From contig NC_030854.1 of NCBI RefSeq assembly GCF_000208745.1, positions 23,281,920 to 23,345,919 on the forward strand: a DNA stretch of 64,000 nt, given 5' to 3'. The translations under genes and the position numbers were made by a program. Numbering within the stretch: position 1 is the stretch's first letter; every line of letters begins with the position of its first letter. The notes below the pieces were generated by a model. It was not told the DNA's origin. It worked only from the letters and a program-made list of their open reading frames with translations, and made no database searches. This stretch comes from Theobroma cacao. Taxonomy: Eukaryota; Streptophyta; Magnoliopsida; Malvales; Malvaceae. Of the stretch, positions 51,559 through 62,587 are shown piece after piece.

Positions 51559-51659
51559 CTATTTGACTATCGTGGAACATCATTGGGGACAACAATTTCC
51601 CAACAGGTTTCTTTACTAGCAAATAAAGTTCCTTTGAAAAGTTTTTCAAAATATGCGAC
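51559..51659 (-). pseudogene. Ulp1-type protease, penultimate exon
   Basis: Flanked by a plausible acceptor (TTATACAG) and donor (AATAG/GTAAATG) on the minus strand. It translates as VAYFEKLF ... ETCWEIVVPNDVPR, then TAG, then SN. C48 proteases usually have a V(P)xQ motif here that forms the oxyanion-hole Gln before DCG. The TAG sits at the position of that Gln (51567-51569), consistent with CAG to TAG. The following exon, which should carry the catalytic Cys, would lie near 51430-51480 beside the end of the transposase gene, but I cannot recognise a DCG motif there. Confidence 0.65.
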
Positions 51660-51754
51660 CTGTATAAATTTCAAATATATGTACATGAAAAAATCATATA
51701 ATTTATATAATTTAATCATATAAATTAAGACATTGTGTTAAATTGATTGTTTAC

Positions 51755-51847
51755 CTCTTTTTTTATCGCATTCAATCTTCTAGTTTCACCATCGGATAAT
51801 GGTAAAGAGTCAAACACTTTAATAACCTTCTCTTTTAAGTTTAATAC
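51755..51847 (-). pseudogene. Ulp1-type protease, exon half downstream of the catalytic His
   Basis: Reads LNLKEKVIKVFDSLPLSDG and then ETRRLNAIKKE up to a donor GAG/GTAAAC at 51754. It joins in frame to the exon half at 57561-57605 once the solo LTR 51848-57555 and one copy of AATAC are removed. The product is a C48 SUMO-type cysteine protease domain. The residue two before LKEK, where the catalytic Asp of Ulp1 normally stands, is Asn. Confidence 0.8.
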
Positions 51848-52474
51848 TGTCACAACCCAAATTTTGGGCCATGACCGACGCATGGGCCCAATGGACGTAA
51901 TCCACTAAGCCCAAGTAAGCTTATTAATTTAACATGTTTATCATTCCATCATAAACTGCTAAGTCACATTTCATAACTTAAAATCAAAATAATACTACAC
52001 ATTGCAATCTCATACTGGCATACTAAACAAGTGTATATACATTGTCTACAACATGTATCTTAACAATTAACATTATGTTTGTCTATACACAACAAAATAA
52101 TACTTGACTTCCAGCGGAGGGACTCGGACGAATGTACAGCTACTGAATGCCGAGACACCTACCAAAAGATAGATACAAGTCTACAAGGACACCTCATCCT
52201 AGTTACCGGTTGCCTCGTGATCTGAAAACATGAAGTTGAAAATGGTGAGTATAAACCCAGTGAGTGAACAAGGAAGGGAACAAGCAACAACAAGGGAGAA
52301 TTTAAAATCATGATGCACTTGTTTCAAAACAATGCAATTTAGTTCCATTCATATTAAAAACCCCTCATCAAGCCCTTAAATGATTAATCATTTGAAAATC
52401 ATAAACCCATACATAACGAACCATTTGAAGAATGAAAGCTTCAATGATACGCAAGCAAGTCAAATACGACAGCA

Positions 52475-52975
52475 AATCTTCGCTGCAGCGAAAAGGCATT
52501 CTCGCTACAACTACGATGCAACGAGAGTGAATTTTCTTTGCAGCGACGTTGGGATTTAGTTATTAGTCGAACGAGAGTTTCTCAACTGGTCGAGAGTTTC
52601 TCACTAAACCTCCTCATTTTAAACTTAACTCCTTTAGTCCTTAATGTTGGAAGTCCATGCTCAGATATGGTAGCAAAGAAGTGAAAAATAGGGCAGCAAT
52701 TGGACAAGATAGGAGACAAAACAGAAAGTTTTTCACTACAGCGAAATTGTAATCCAGAAACAAAAAGTTCTTTGCTGCAACGAGATTCAATCTCGCTGCA
52801 ATGAAATTGCAACTGAGAAACAGAAAGTTTCTCGCTACAGCGAGAATGAATTTCACTGCAGCGAAAAGCTATAGTGTCATTCTCGTTGTAGTGAGTTTTC
52901 GACCAGTCTACCCCTCCAAATCCGAGAGTTTCTCGCTACAGCGAAAATGATTCTCACTATAGCGAGAAACAAGGC
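52475..52975. repeat. Cluster of palindromic TCGCTGCAGCGA-type words
   Basis: About ten intact or mutated copies of a word built on TTTCTCGCTGCAGCGAGAAA occur in 500 bp of solo LTR G, often in GAGAGTTTCTCGCTNCAGCG context. The same words occur in both LTRs of the 38050-50673 element, at lower density. Confidence 0.85.
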
Positions 52976-53258
52976 ACTAATGAAAAATTTACCCTTCTTC
53001 CCAAAGAAATACCACCTTGCTGAAATGTCCAAACCAACATGAAACGCATAACAATTTTCCACAGTTTAACATGTCAAGTTTCACATGCACTATAACCATA
53101 TACCATTACTCATTAATTTCCTATATCACACATATTTACATATGTATATATGTATACGTATACCCATCATCATCATGCACACCATCCCATCATCATCATC
53201 ATCACCAGCTCATGCGCACTCCCTACTCGCACATGGCTGGGTCATCACCGGATTATGC

Positions 53259-56254
53259 TGTCAAACCCTATTCTATAAAATAATTACGACGTCATTTACA
53301 TGCTCAATAGAATGTTTGCATGTTTAGGAAGTTCGAGGAGTCGTTAAAAGACGATATTGCCTCTAATGATACCATTAAGTCAATTAAGCCTCGAACTAGT
53401 TCAAATAGGAATTTTAAGGTAAAATTAAGAGTTTCACAGTTCAGAGATGACTCAAAATGGTAATTCAGAGTTCGAGGATCAATTTGGAGCCAAACCAAAA
53501 TTTTCACTATCTAGGGGCAAAATGGTCATTTACCACTTGGGGACAAAATGAGAATTTTGAGAAAAAATTTTTTGGCCCTATTTTATTTATTGGAGTATGA
53601 TTTGAGGTTTAGAAGTGAAAAAAAATTTTAACTTCGGTATAAATTGGAATACAGGGGCGAAATGGTAATTTTGCCATCTTGAGGGCAAAATGGTAATTTT
53701 GCACCCCAAAGCATTTTCCCAGCACAAGGTCTTCACCCATCATCATTTTTGACCCTTGAATAATGTGTGNNNNNNNNNNNNNNNNNNNNNNNNNNNNNNN
53801 NNNNNNNNNNNNNNNNNNNNNNNNNNNNNNNNNNNNNNNNNNNNNNNNNNNNNNNNNNNNNNNNNNNNNNNNNNNNNNNNNNNNNNNNNNNNNNNNNNNN
53901 NNNNNNNNNNNNNNNNNNNNNNNNNNNNNNNNNNNNNNNNNNNNNNNNNNNNNNNNNNNNNNNNNNNNNNNNNNNNNNNNNNNNNNNNNNNNNNNNNNNN
54001 NNNNNNNNNNNNNNNNNNNNNNNNNNNNNNNNNNNNNNNNNNNNNNNNNNNNNNNNNNNNNNNNNNNNNNNNNNNNNNNNNNNNNNNNNNNNNNNNNNNN
54101 NNNTTTCTCCTTATTTTCCATGGTTAGATTTCATGTTTTCATGGTGAATTCATGGCTGCCCAAATGTGTATGGAGAGAGAATGAAGTTAGATTAATTTAA
54201 TTTTAAGTTATGTTAGTGTTTTTAGTTAGTTTAGCATATTTAGAAACAAAACAACAAGAAAAGAATTCATTTTCCTCCATTACCATTATTGACCGAATTT
54301 TCTAGGGGAATATTGGCTGCTGATCTTGATGTTTATTTGAGGAATTATGATGAATAATGATGAATTATGAGCCTAGAAAAATAATGGGAATTTTCATAAC
54401 AAAAATACAAATTTTTACCCATTAGGGGTATTTTCGTAATTTGCTATTAGGACTGATAATTTGCACCACACTGAGGAACATTAAGTCAATTTGGGTGCAA
54501 TTGACGTATAGAAACTGAAAAAAATTAATTTGGAGTTTAAACGGACACGTATATCGATTTATCAGGTAAAAGATCGAAATAGGCTAACATCGCGTTTAGG
54601 CAAAATTTAGACATTTTGCACTTCATATCATGCATTAGTAGTATAAATTAGTTTATTTTGGTTTAGTACCAAAGTAGTAAACCTCTTAATTGTGAAATTT
54701 GTCAAGGTGGGGAATCCTCTGGCAAGGGCAAAGAAATCGCACCCAATGAGTAATAGTTGGAGTACCCGAATTTAGTTTTCGAAAACTGTGAGTAAACTTA
54801 TTATCGTCTTAATTATCTAGAGTAGTTTTATACAATTGTGTGATTTTATGAAAAATGGGTTTAAATGGTAAATAGCTATGTTTTAAGAGAAATTGTGATT
54901 TTATAAAATGATTTTATAAATTTTTTGGAAAATCAAATACTGGTTTTGAAAATAGACTAATTGGAGACTGCCTGCTTGTGTTGTAAATTTATGGTTTTAA
55001 ATTGAATGGCTTATAACAATGAATGAGCATGAATGGCTAAACTGATTTTGGTGTTAGAATTATTTGTACTGTGTATTCAGCCTTGAGAGGCTAGGTTGCG
55101 ATAAATTGCCATGTTATGCAGAAAAAAAGATTTTATAAATCAGGTGGTAGATAAAAAATTAGCTACTGCAGTGGTGGGGGGTTCCATGGATCAACCTATT
55201 AGAGAGGCACAGTAAACTCCTTTATATTCTCACCTCGGTCGTAGAGGCGCATAGGGTATCTCCTGATGTGGGCTTTTTGAGTGCACTTCACATGGATCAC
55301 CACGTGAGAGTGAAACTCAGCCAACTCCAAGGAATGACTATGTTGTCAAAATAAAAACAAGTTTTATGATTATATAAAATTTTTCACAGCTTTGGCGGAC
55401 TCGGTTGAATACCCTTGGTCCAGGTGTCCCCGAGTACAGGATTTGGCATGAGCCAAGTTTTGAGAAATTTAGGAGCCATATTGATTATTTGGTTGAAATG
55501 AATATTCATGTTGTGAAAAAATTTGCTAAAATGAATTGTTTTTAATTGTCTCCCTTTACTCGCCTTTAGATTATTTAGATGGTGTTTGTTTACTCACTGA
55601 AATTTTATAATCTCACCTTTTTTTTATCCCATCATTTCAGGTCGGGTTAGCTTGTAGATTAGCAGACATCATCAAGAACTATAGTTAGCCATACTACTTC
55701 AAAAACTGTAGTTTTACTGTCTTTACTACTTTTGTTCATTTGTGGGCCCACGTAGCACTGTAAACTAAATTTCATACTTTGGTTTTCCGTATTATAGTTT
55801 ATATAAATATATTTAACTTTTACGCTACTAAAAATCATTTTCAGAATACTTTATAAATATTAATTTGTAAGAAAATAGAATATTTTGTCAAATATTTTTA
55901 TTTTATTTAAATGGTTATAATTCTATTTTAAATTAAGTTTTAGACATTCAAATTTAATTTCGATTTTGAAATATGCATTTCTCGCTTAAGTACTACATTT
56001 TGGTCAAATTTTAAATTTTTGACGAAAAATTATCAAAATGCCCCTGTGAAGTGAAATTTATTTTTACATTGTTTTAAATCGGAAAAACGCTTAAAAGCCT
56101 CTAAAATACGACATTTGGCAACGATTAACCACAGGGGAGATAAGAAACTGATACGAAAGCCTTGCGAGGCCTCGATATGATATTCGGGGGATGAGTGCCT
56201 ATCGAGACATCGCTGCGGTTGTCACGGACTCAAGGATGGTTTCGGGTCGTGACA
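53259..56254 (+). mobile_element. Solo LTR, family 1, copy F, nested in copy G (TATGC)
   Basis: Begins TGTCAAACCC and ends GGGTCGTGACA, flanked by TATGC at 53254-53258 and 56255-56259. It is 2996 bp including a 334-base gap. It inserted inside a short minisatellite of copy G (GCGCACTCCCTACTC units on both sides). Before about 55155 it resembles copy D, and after it copy A. Confidence 0.95.
53770..54103. other. Assembly gap (334 N)
   Basis: Undetermined bases inside solo LTR copy F, starting about 510 bp from its 5' end. The other gap starts about 550 bp into copy E, so both gaps fall in the same part of the same repeat family. Confidence 1.
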
Positions 56255-58194
56255 TATGCGCACTCCCTACTCGTACATAACCGGGTCATCCTTGGCTTAT
56301 GCGCACTCCCTACTCACACATAGCCGAGTCAATGTCATTACACAACAATATATTCATATATATATATATCAACACAATATGGTAGTGCATGTATCAATAA
56401 TAGTCACATGTCACAACATAAACCATTTCTCAAGAGCTTATTCCCAAGGCACTCATTTTTAAGAAAAGTTGTATAAAATCATTCAAACACTTTGTACAAA
56501 ACAGTCACATTCCCAAAATAGTTTTGATAAGCAGTCCACTCACCGATTTATTGTTGAGCCTTTAGTTGACTTTAATTCCCTTAATGATCAAATTGGAATG
56601 ATGGGACTTCATTAGAACCTAGGATCACATTAGCATAAGCAATAGGTTAATTCACACACTATGAACCCTAAAAGCTATCTCTTAGCTAGCTTTCAATTGC
56701 CACATTAAATGGCTATCTATGTTCACTATCTTAATCACTAAAAAAGTAATGAACATACTCAACAATAAAACAACTCTTAATCTAAATTACTAGCCATTAT
56801 TCATAGCTAAAAATCAAGCTTGGTTCATTACTCATCCTAGGGCTCATTTGTAGTCAAATTCTGTTCCAATAGCTTTTAAATCAATGGAGTAATTCTCTCT
56901 TTCTCTCTCTAGAAAGCCCAACTAGTGAGAGAAAGCATTGAAATAAGATTTATCAAGGGTTTTGAAGTGAGAGAGTGAAAGAATACAAGAGTTCTAGTCA
57001 AAATGGCTCAAAGGTATGAAAACTAGAGCTAGAGAGAGAAAATTATGCAAGCTCCATATCAAGCTTCCATGGAGGTTGGAAGCAACATGAAAGAGAAGAA
57101 GAAGAAGAAGAAGACAAGTTGCTGGAAAATGGGAGAAGAAGCTGCTGGAAGAAGGATATTTATAGGCCAAACTTATCCATTCCCTTAAAATTACGAAAAT
57201 GCCCCTCCACCAACAAACTTACTCTCCTCCAACCCTTTATGAAATCTTTTTGCTCTTTTGACACTGGGACAAGGTCCATAATGGTCTAAACATGCTCAGG
57301 TTCATGACAACTTAAAATTCTAACCCGATGTGAAAAATAACCATTTTGCCCTTACTGTAAAAATCATCAAAATTTTGGTTTCCTTTCCATTTTACCCCTT
57401 ATTTCACCATCCATTTATACCTTAGGCCTACTTAGACCATAATATTGTTAAAAATCTTACTTTTATGAGCTTACTAAGGAAATGATGAAATTACCCCTGA
57501 TTTGGGATATAGCGTATACTTCTCTTTACGAGTCTATAAAGGTGAAGGTCTCACAAATACACATAAATACCAATGCATATTACTATCATTCATCGGCACA
57601 AAGATCTAAAAAATACACAACATAAAATTCAAAATAATTAAAAAATAATTACATGAATTAAAACTATTTTTATTAAATATTTATCATTATGCTACAATAA
57701 ACTTATGTATATACAATTCATTTCGATCAATAATATTAGCCAGCGTAATGATACCCAAGTGCAATATTATAAAAACCTGTATTGGACCAGGCCACTACAA
57801 AACATAAAAATAAATGTTGAACGAATTTATATTACCATTTCACAATTTTGTATGGAACTCATGTATGGCTAGAGACCTCGTTCGTTTAGATCTTTAAAGT
57901 CAGTTGCTGGATTGCGTAGGATACAATCCTATTGCAATACAAAAACCATCATACATATTGCTAGCATATATAATTCATTAAATTACGTAATCAAAATAAT
58001 TAAAAAATTATAATATATTTGATAAAAAATATTAATGAAATTGATATCTTACCGAAACAAAACATGGCATATACCATCTTGTCTAAGGGTTTGATTCTTT
58101 ATTGACGTTTAGCATGCACACATAGCCCACCATATTAATTACCTTCAACCATTTTTTTTGGGTCAAAAAATTGAGAAAAACTGCAAACATACCC

Positions 58195-58217
58195 ATATAT
58201 ATATATATATATATATA
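58195..58217. repeat. AT microsatellite
   Basis: Uninterrupted AT dinucleotide run in an intron of the protease pseudogene. Confidence 0.95.
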
Positions 58218-59344
58218 ATTAAACCATGCTGAATAATTCAACTTACTGTATCATCAAGCCACTTCCTTGGTGCCAATGTCATCATGTCAGTCCTGATTGC
58301 ATATGTATCAATGAAATCAACAATTTTCTCCTCACTACGTTAAGAAATAATTAATCAGTAGTTTTTATTAAAAAAAACAAAATATGCAAAAACTATTAAA
58401 ACTACCTGTTTGAATGTTTTTTCCACACATAGTTGCATATATCGTTTAAATCATCGAGTAGTTTATAAGGTGATGAAACACTTGGACTCCGTGGACAAAC
58501 CTTTATAATAATATAAATTTCATTACAGCGTTAGAATACAAAAAAATTCAACAAAAAAGAAAAAATGTTATTATCTCAATACCTTTGACATAGACTTCTT
58601 AATTGTATTTTTATGCACTTTCTCCTTAACATTAAGGATTTGATATGGCAAATGTTCTTTATTCACCAATGTAGGAGCAAAAGATGCCGCATCCAGTAAA
58701 TACTCTTTATCACCTTCACTAGAATGAATCGAAACTATTTCAACGTTCTCTAAGGCCTATAAGAATTATTAGCATGGTGTCACGAATTTTGAATAAACTA
58801 TTTAAAAACAAATATTTTTTGCAAAACACTTTGTTAGCAAATAATTCATGCATATCATTCAACCGAAATAAATAATTAGTAATTTATATTCATACCTTTA
58901 TATTTTCCTTTCTAGCTATGTATCTCTTTACTTTGTCTTTCATAGGAGCGGTTGGAGATGACATATTTTCCTTCAAAGTAGGGCATGGAGATGAAAAACA
59001 TTTATCATTTACCACTGACGGATGATACAAAGTCAATTCCTTTAGGAACTCTTTCGGTGATTCATTGGGAAAATCTTGGATATTATTATAGTTTCCCAAG
59101 TTATCACAAGATAAAACAATATTAGACCCTCTTTCATTGGATGTTGGTGCATTGGATTGACCATAATTTGAACCATTTTCCTTACATAAAGATTCTTCTC
59201 TTGCATGTTCATCTCTTGTAGGATTACCACCATGTGATGTAGTGCAAACAAATTTAGACACACTGAACTCTTTAAATCGAATAGCTTCAATATCAGCCTT
59301 TATTGTCGCTATATCATTTTTTAAGCTAACAAAAACCTTGTACT

Positions 59345-59745
59345 CCCGTTACTTCTCTTTTTCTTTCAACTTTTGATTATTTTTTTCATACTCCACTAAT
59401 TCCTTCAACTTTTCAATTTCACACTTCAAACTCTCATACTTTTGTTGCTTCTCTTTTTCTTTCAGCTTTTGATTATTTTTATCATATTCCAACAATTCTT
59501 TCTACTTTTCAATATCACACTTCAAACTCTCATACCCGTTGTTTCTCTTTTTCTTTCAAGCTTTGACTATTTTTATCATACTCTAATAGTTCCTTCAACT
59601 TTTCAATTTCACACTTCAAACTCTCATACTCCTGTTGCTTCTCTTTTTCTTTCAACTTTTGATTATTGTTATCATACTCCAACAATCCTTTCAACTTTTC
59701 AATTTCATACTTCAAACCCTTAATTTCACTCTTTAATTCCTCTTT
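59345..59745 (-). repeat. Four 96-bp coding repeats (32-residue coiled-coil units)
   Basis: The plus-strand phrase TTCTCTTTTTCTTTCAA or a variant recurs at 59353, 59449, 59543 and 59639 (spacing 96, 94, 96). On the minus strand each unit codes for a Lys/Glu-rich heptad-like segment (LKCEIEKLKELLEYDKN, LKEKEKQQEYES). The 94-bp spacing is a 2-bp loss that breaks the frame. The unit length of 32 residues and the exact 96-bp period show expansion of an in-frame repeat before decay. Confidence 0.88.
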
Positions 59746-60990
59746 GTTATCAACACATTTACATATATCCTAAAAAAATGAAATATAAAATTTTAACTAT
59801 AGTAAATGACAATTATAACAATGCAAATTAAAGTTATAAAATTTCACTGTCTTAGATGTCAATGGAATCTCATAATCATATAATTTCAAACACCACTTGT
59901 TTAAGTCAACCATTTCAATCAACCACAAACAAAGATCCCTGTTTAGTTTATACTATTGTAGATGAATCAAGCCTCCAAGTCCAATAGCACGAATTGAATC
60001 ATTATATTCAGAACCAATATTTTGTAATAACTTGTAAAACCGAAAAGGACTACAATGTGTATCCCAGTAATCCTACATTACATTAAAAATTATAATATAA
60101 TAGTATCAGTGTCATGAATAAACATAAAGTATTGTAGCATTCACCATTTACCTTTTTGACCAACATTATTAATTTTATAATTATAAATCTTTAATAAATT
60201 TGATAAAAATTAAACAATCAAGTAAAAATGAATTCATTCAAAAAATTGAAAAGAAAACAATAACTTTGTTTAGACATACCTATAAATTAAATAAATTATT
60301 AAAAATATATATCACTTCAAATTTATATTATTCTAATATTAAAATTCTAATAAAATAATCAACATAACACTTACCTTATTAACCTTTGCATTGAATTCTT
60401 TTTTTTCCTCCAGATATCGCAAACGGTCTGACTTGCTAAATTTTTAAAAACTAACTTCCTCTCATCAGGAAGAGATGCAAAAGTTTTTGCAATATCTCCC
60501 CTAACCTATTAAAAGATAATTAAAATAAAAGAATTATTCACAATCATTAATTCAAATTTGAAACTATATTAAAATTATACATTTCAAAAAGGCATATTTA
60601 TACACCTTATTTGTCAATTTCATCTTTTTATCCTTTTCGTTTTCACCACAAATGGATCCACTGTCAAGAAAAAAATAATTATTATAAACTAAATTTAATC
60701 GTCAACATAAATATCAATATATAATAAATTTCACAATGTAATGAACAATAATACTTACAATTATGTCAAATAAAAAAAAAGCAACATATGTACACACTTA
60801 CTAGTAAAAAACAAAGGCATTCTTAGGTCACTTTGGACGACAAGATTTGTTAATGACTTGGCCTTTGTTGCATCTATGTTTTCATGGTTTTCACCTTCTT
60901 CCAAAACGAAATCCATGCAAGAAGTTTTTGTCATAGTCTCAACATCTCTCATTATTGTTGTCACACCTTTTCTAACAGTCGTATCTGTAA

Positions 60991-62537
60991 AACTGCATTA
61001 CAAAGTAAATATAACTAGCCTTAAACAGGATTATGAATTGAATAATTGTTATGACAAACATCAATAACAAATACCAAAACATAAATTAAAAAGTTATACA
61101 ACAATGATGTTCAAACACAACTAGATTTTTGTTAACTTATAAACCATATTATTTTTAAAAAATCTAATAAAAAAAGGAAAAAAAATAGCTCAGATGCAAA
61201 CTATTCCCATAAAATTTTAAATCAATTTCCATAAGCTAGTTATTAATATGAATGACATTCAGAGGAGTGAGTTCAAACATAGGAAAGTAACAATGATTTA
61301 GCTTTTCTTTTCTTTCAAAATATTCCTGGGTATGTTGAACTTGGGTATTTAAACATTTAGTGAACCAAATGCAAGCCATATATCATTCATTAAAGATGCA
61401 GCTGCCACTCGACCACTTGAGAATCCTCATCACTTGCTTAAAGTGCTTCAAACTAGAGTACAAGAGGGAAGCTTTTCAATACAAAATTTTGCTATTGATT
61501 TATTCAATTTGTGTTCTTTCTAAAGTACAAGAGGGAAGTACTTTGCCTTTGCAAATATCTATGGAAACAGAAATCTTTATTTTGCTCAATCAATATCCTT
61601 ACCTCTTGATGACAAAATCTGAAGAAGTTAAATCCATAAAACCTCATGATTAAAGGCACCACCATCAAGCCACCAAGTTGGCATGTCATATTTCCACACA
61701 GCATGCTTTTGCATTAAACCTCTTACATATAGTTTTGAGTTTTTCTTTCCAACTCAAACACTAAAGTGGTGAAGGGTCTCATTGACAAACTTGGAAGGTT
61801 AAAATACTGTAGCATATCAGTCCATAATATACTGGTTTAAGGCAGAATTAAGAAAAGGGATACCATCATGAGTTGATATCTGAATGTAATAGAGCAGTGC
61901 AGAAACTGAAATGAAAACAACATATTACGGCCAACTTGAGAGAAACATATATAATGCCACAAAAATGTTACTAGTATTAAATTGGAAGTGAGTTCCCCCG
62001 ACCAAACTACATAAAGGGTTTAGAAACATTCAAATAAACAAGCAAAAACTTATTTCTACACATTAACGTCATAGCAAAAGAAAGTTTGCTGGTTTAGTCT
62101 TTCCACAGAATATTTGAAAATTAATCAAGAGATAGGAGTTCGACAGCTACTATTAGAAATCACAAACTATCAGCAAAACCTTATACTGACATATACTCTC
62201 TTATCTTGGAAATTTTCAGACCGAGGATGGCTTGCTATTGTAAACTTGCTACAACAAAATTGCCCACTAATTAAGAGTGAAGGAAAATAAACTTGACTAA
62301 GAAACTCACAATAAAATAATTCAAAAAAAATTCTTCCATTAAGAGAGAACACAGTCTGTTGAAGAGAGTCTTCATCTCCCCTAACTCCTCTATTAGAGAG
62401 AGTTATCATCTCTCCTGACTTTTTAATTTTTTTTAATTTTATTTTTTATTAACCTGTTGAATTGGTTTACAGGTTTCTTTATTAGTTTTAAATCAATGGT
62501 CACAATTTAATCTCATAAATTAAACGGTGTGTATTAA
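60991..62537. other. 5' flank of the protease gene, no recognised coding content
   Basis: Between the first recognised protease exon and the putative MULE terminus. Short frames exist (61360-61653 plus; 62170-62409 minus) but match nothing I know. It probably contains promoter, untranslated and terminal sequence of the MULE. Confidence 0.4.
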
Positions 62538-62587
62538 TTGACCTTACAGTAAGGTCAAAAATAATGACCTTACCGTAGAATTTGCCC
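62538..62587 (-). mobile_element. Putative right terminus of the Ulp1-bearing MULE
   Basis: Read inward from 62587 on the minus strand the sequence starts GGGCAAATTCTACGGTAAGG, with a GGG(C/T)AAATT-like start as in many MULE ends. It contains a perfect 21-bp palindrome (62538-62558, arms TTGACCTTAC and GTAAGGTCAA) plus a third GACCTTAC at 62566-62573. Helitron coding homology stops exactly at 62588. The adjacent TAATTCAAT (62588-62596) would be the 9-bp target duplication, but its partner at the left end was not found. Confidence 0.5.

Larger units (their letters stand above)
51848..57555 (-). mobile_element. Solo LTR, family 3 relative, copy G, in the Ulp1 exon (AATAC)
   Basis: Begins TGTCACAACCC and ends GGTCTCACA, flanked by AATAC at 51843-51847 and 57556-57560. 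It resembles the LTRs of the 38050-50673 element (same start context with GGGCCATGAC and GCATGGGCCCAATGG, same palindromic CTGCAGCGAGAA words, same minisatellite region). Without the nested copy F it is about 2707 bp. No interior is present. Confidence 0.92.
57561..60990 (-). pseudogene. Ulp1-type (C48) protease gene of a MULE, multi-exon, interrupted
   Basis: Minus-strand gene facing the transposase. Exons inferred from splice signals and frame: 60802-60988, 60606-60660, 60375-60506, 59848-60072 (DYWDTHCSPFRFYKLLQ and a PMD-like region), 58896-59769 (coiled coil, then a Ser/Asn-rich linker), 58583-58756 (ALENVEIVSIHSSEGD), 58406-58500, 58247-58334 (protease start, LAPRKWLDDT), 58053-58180 (VINMVGYVCM, RWYMPCFV), a weak exon near 57840-57928, and 57561-57605 (FVPMNDSNMHW). 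The catalytic His is the H of HW (57573-57575). Three successive junctions (59769/60072, 58756/58896 and 58406/58334) keep the frame. Stops interrupt the PMD-like exon, the RWY exon and the 57.9-kb exon. The gene continues beyond solo LTR G at 51847. The family cleaves ubiquitin-like proteins, and MULEs carrying it are known (Kaonashi/CUMULE type). This copy cannot be functional. Confidence 0.8.
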
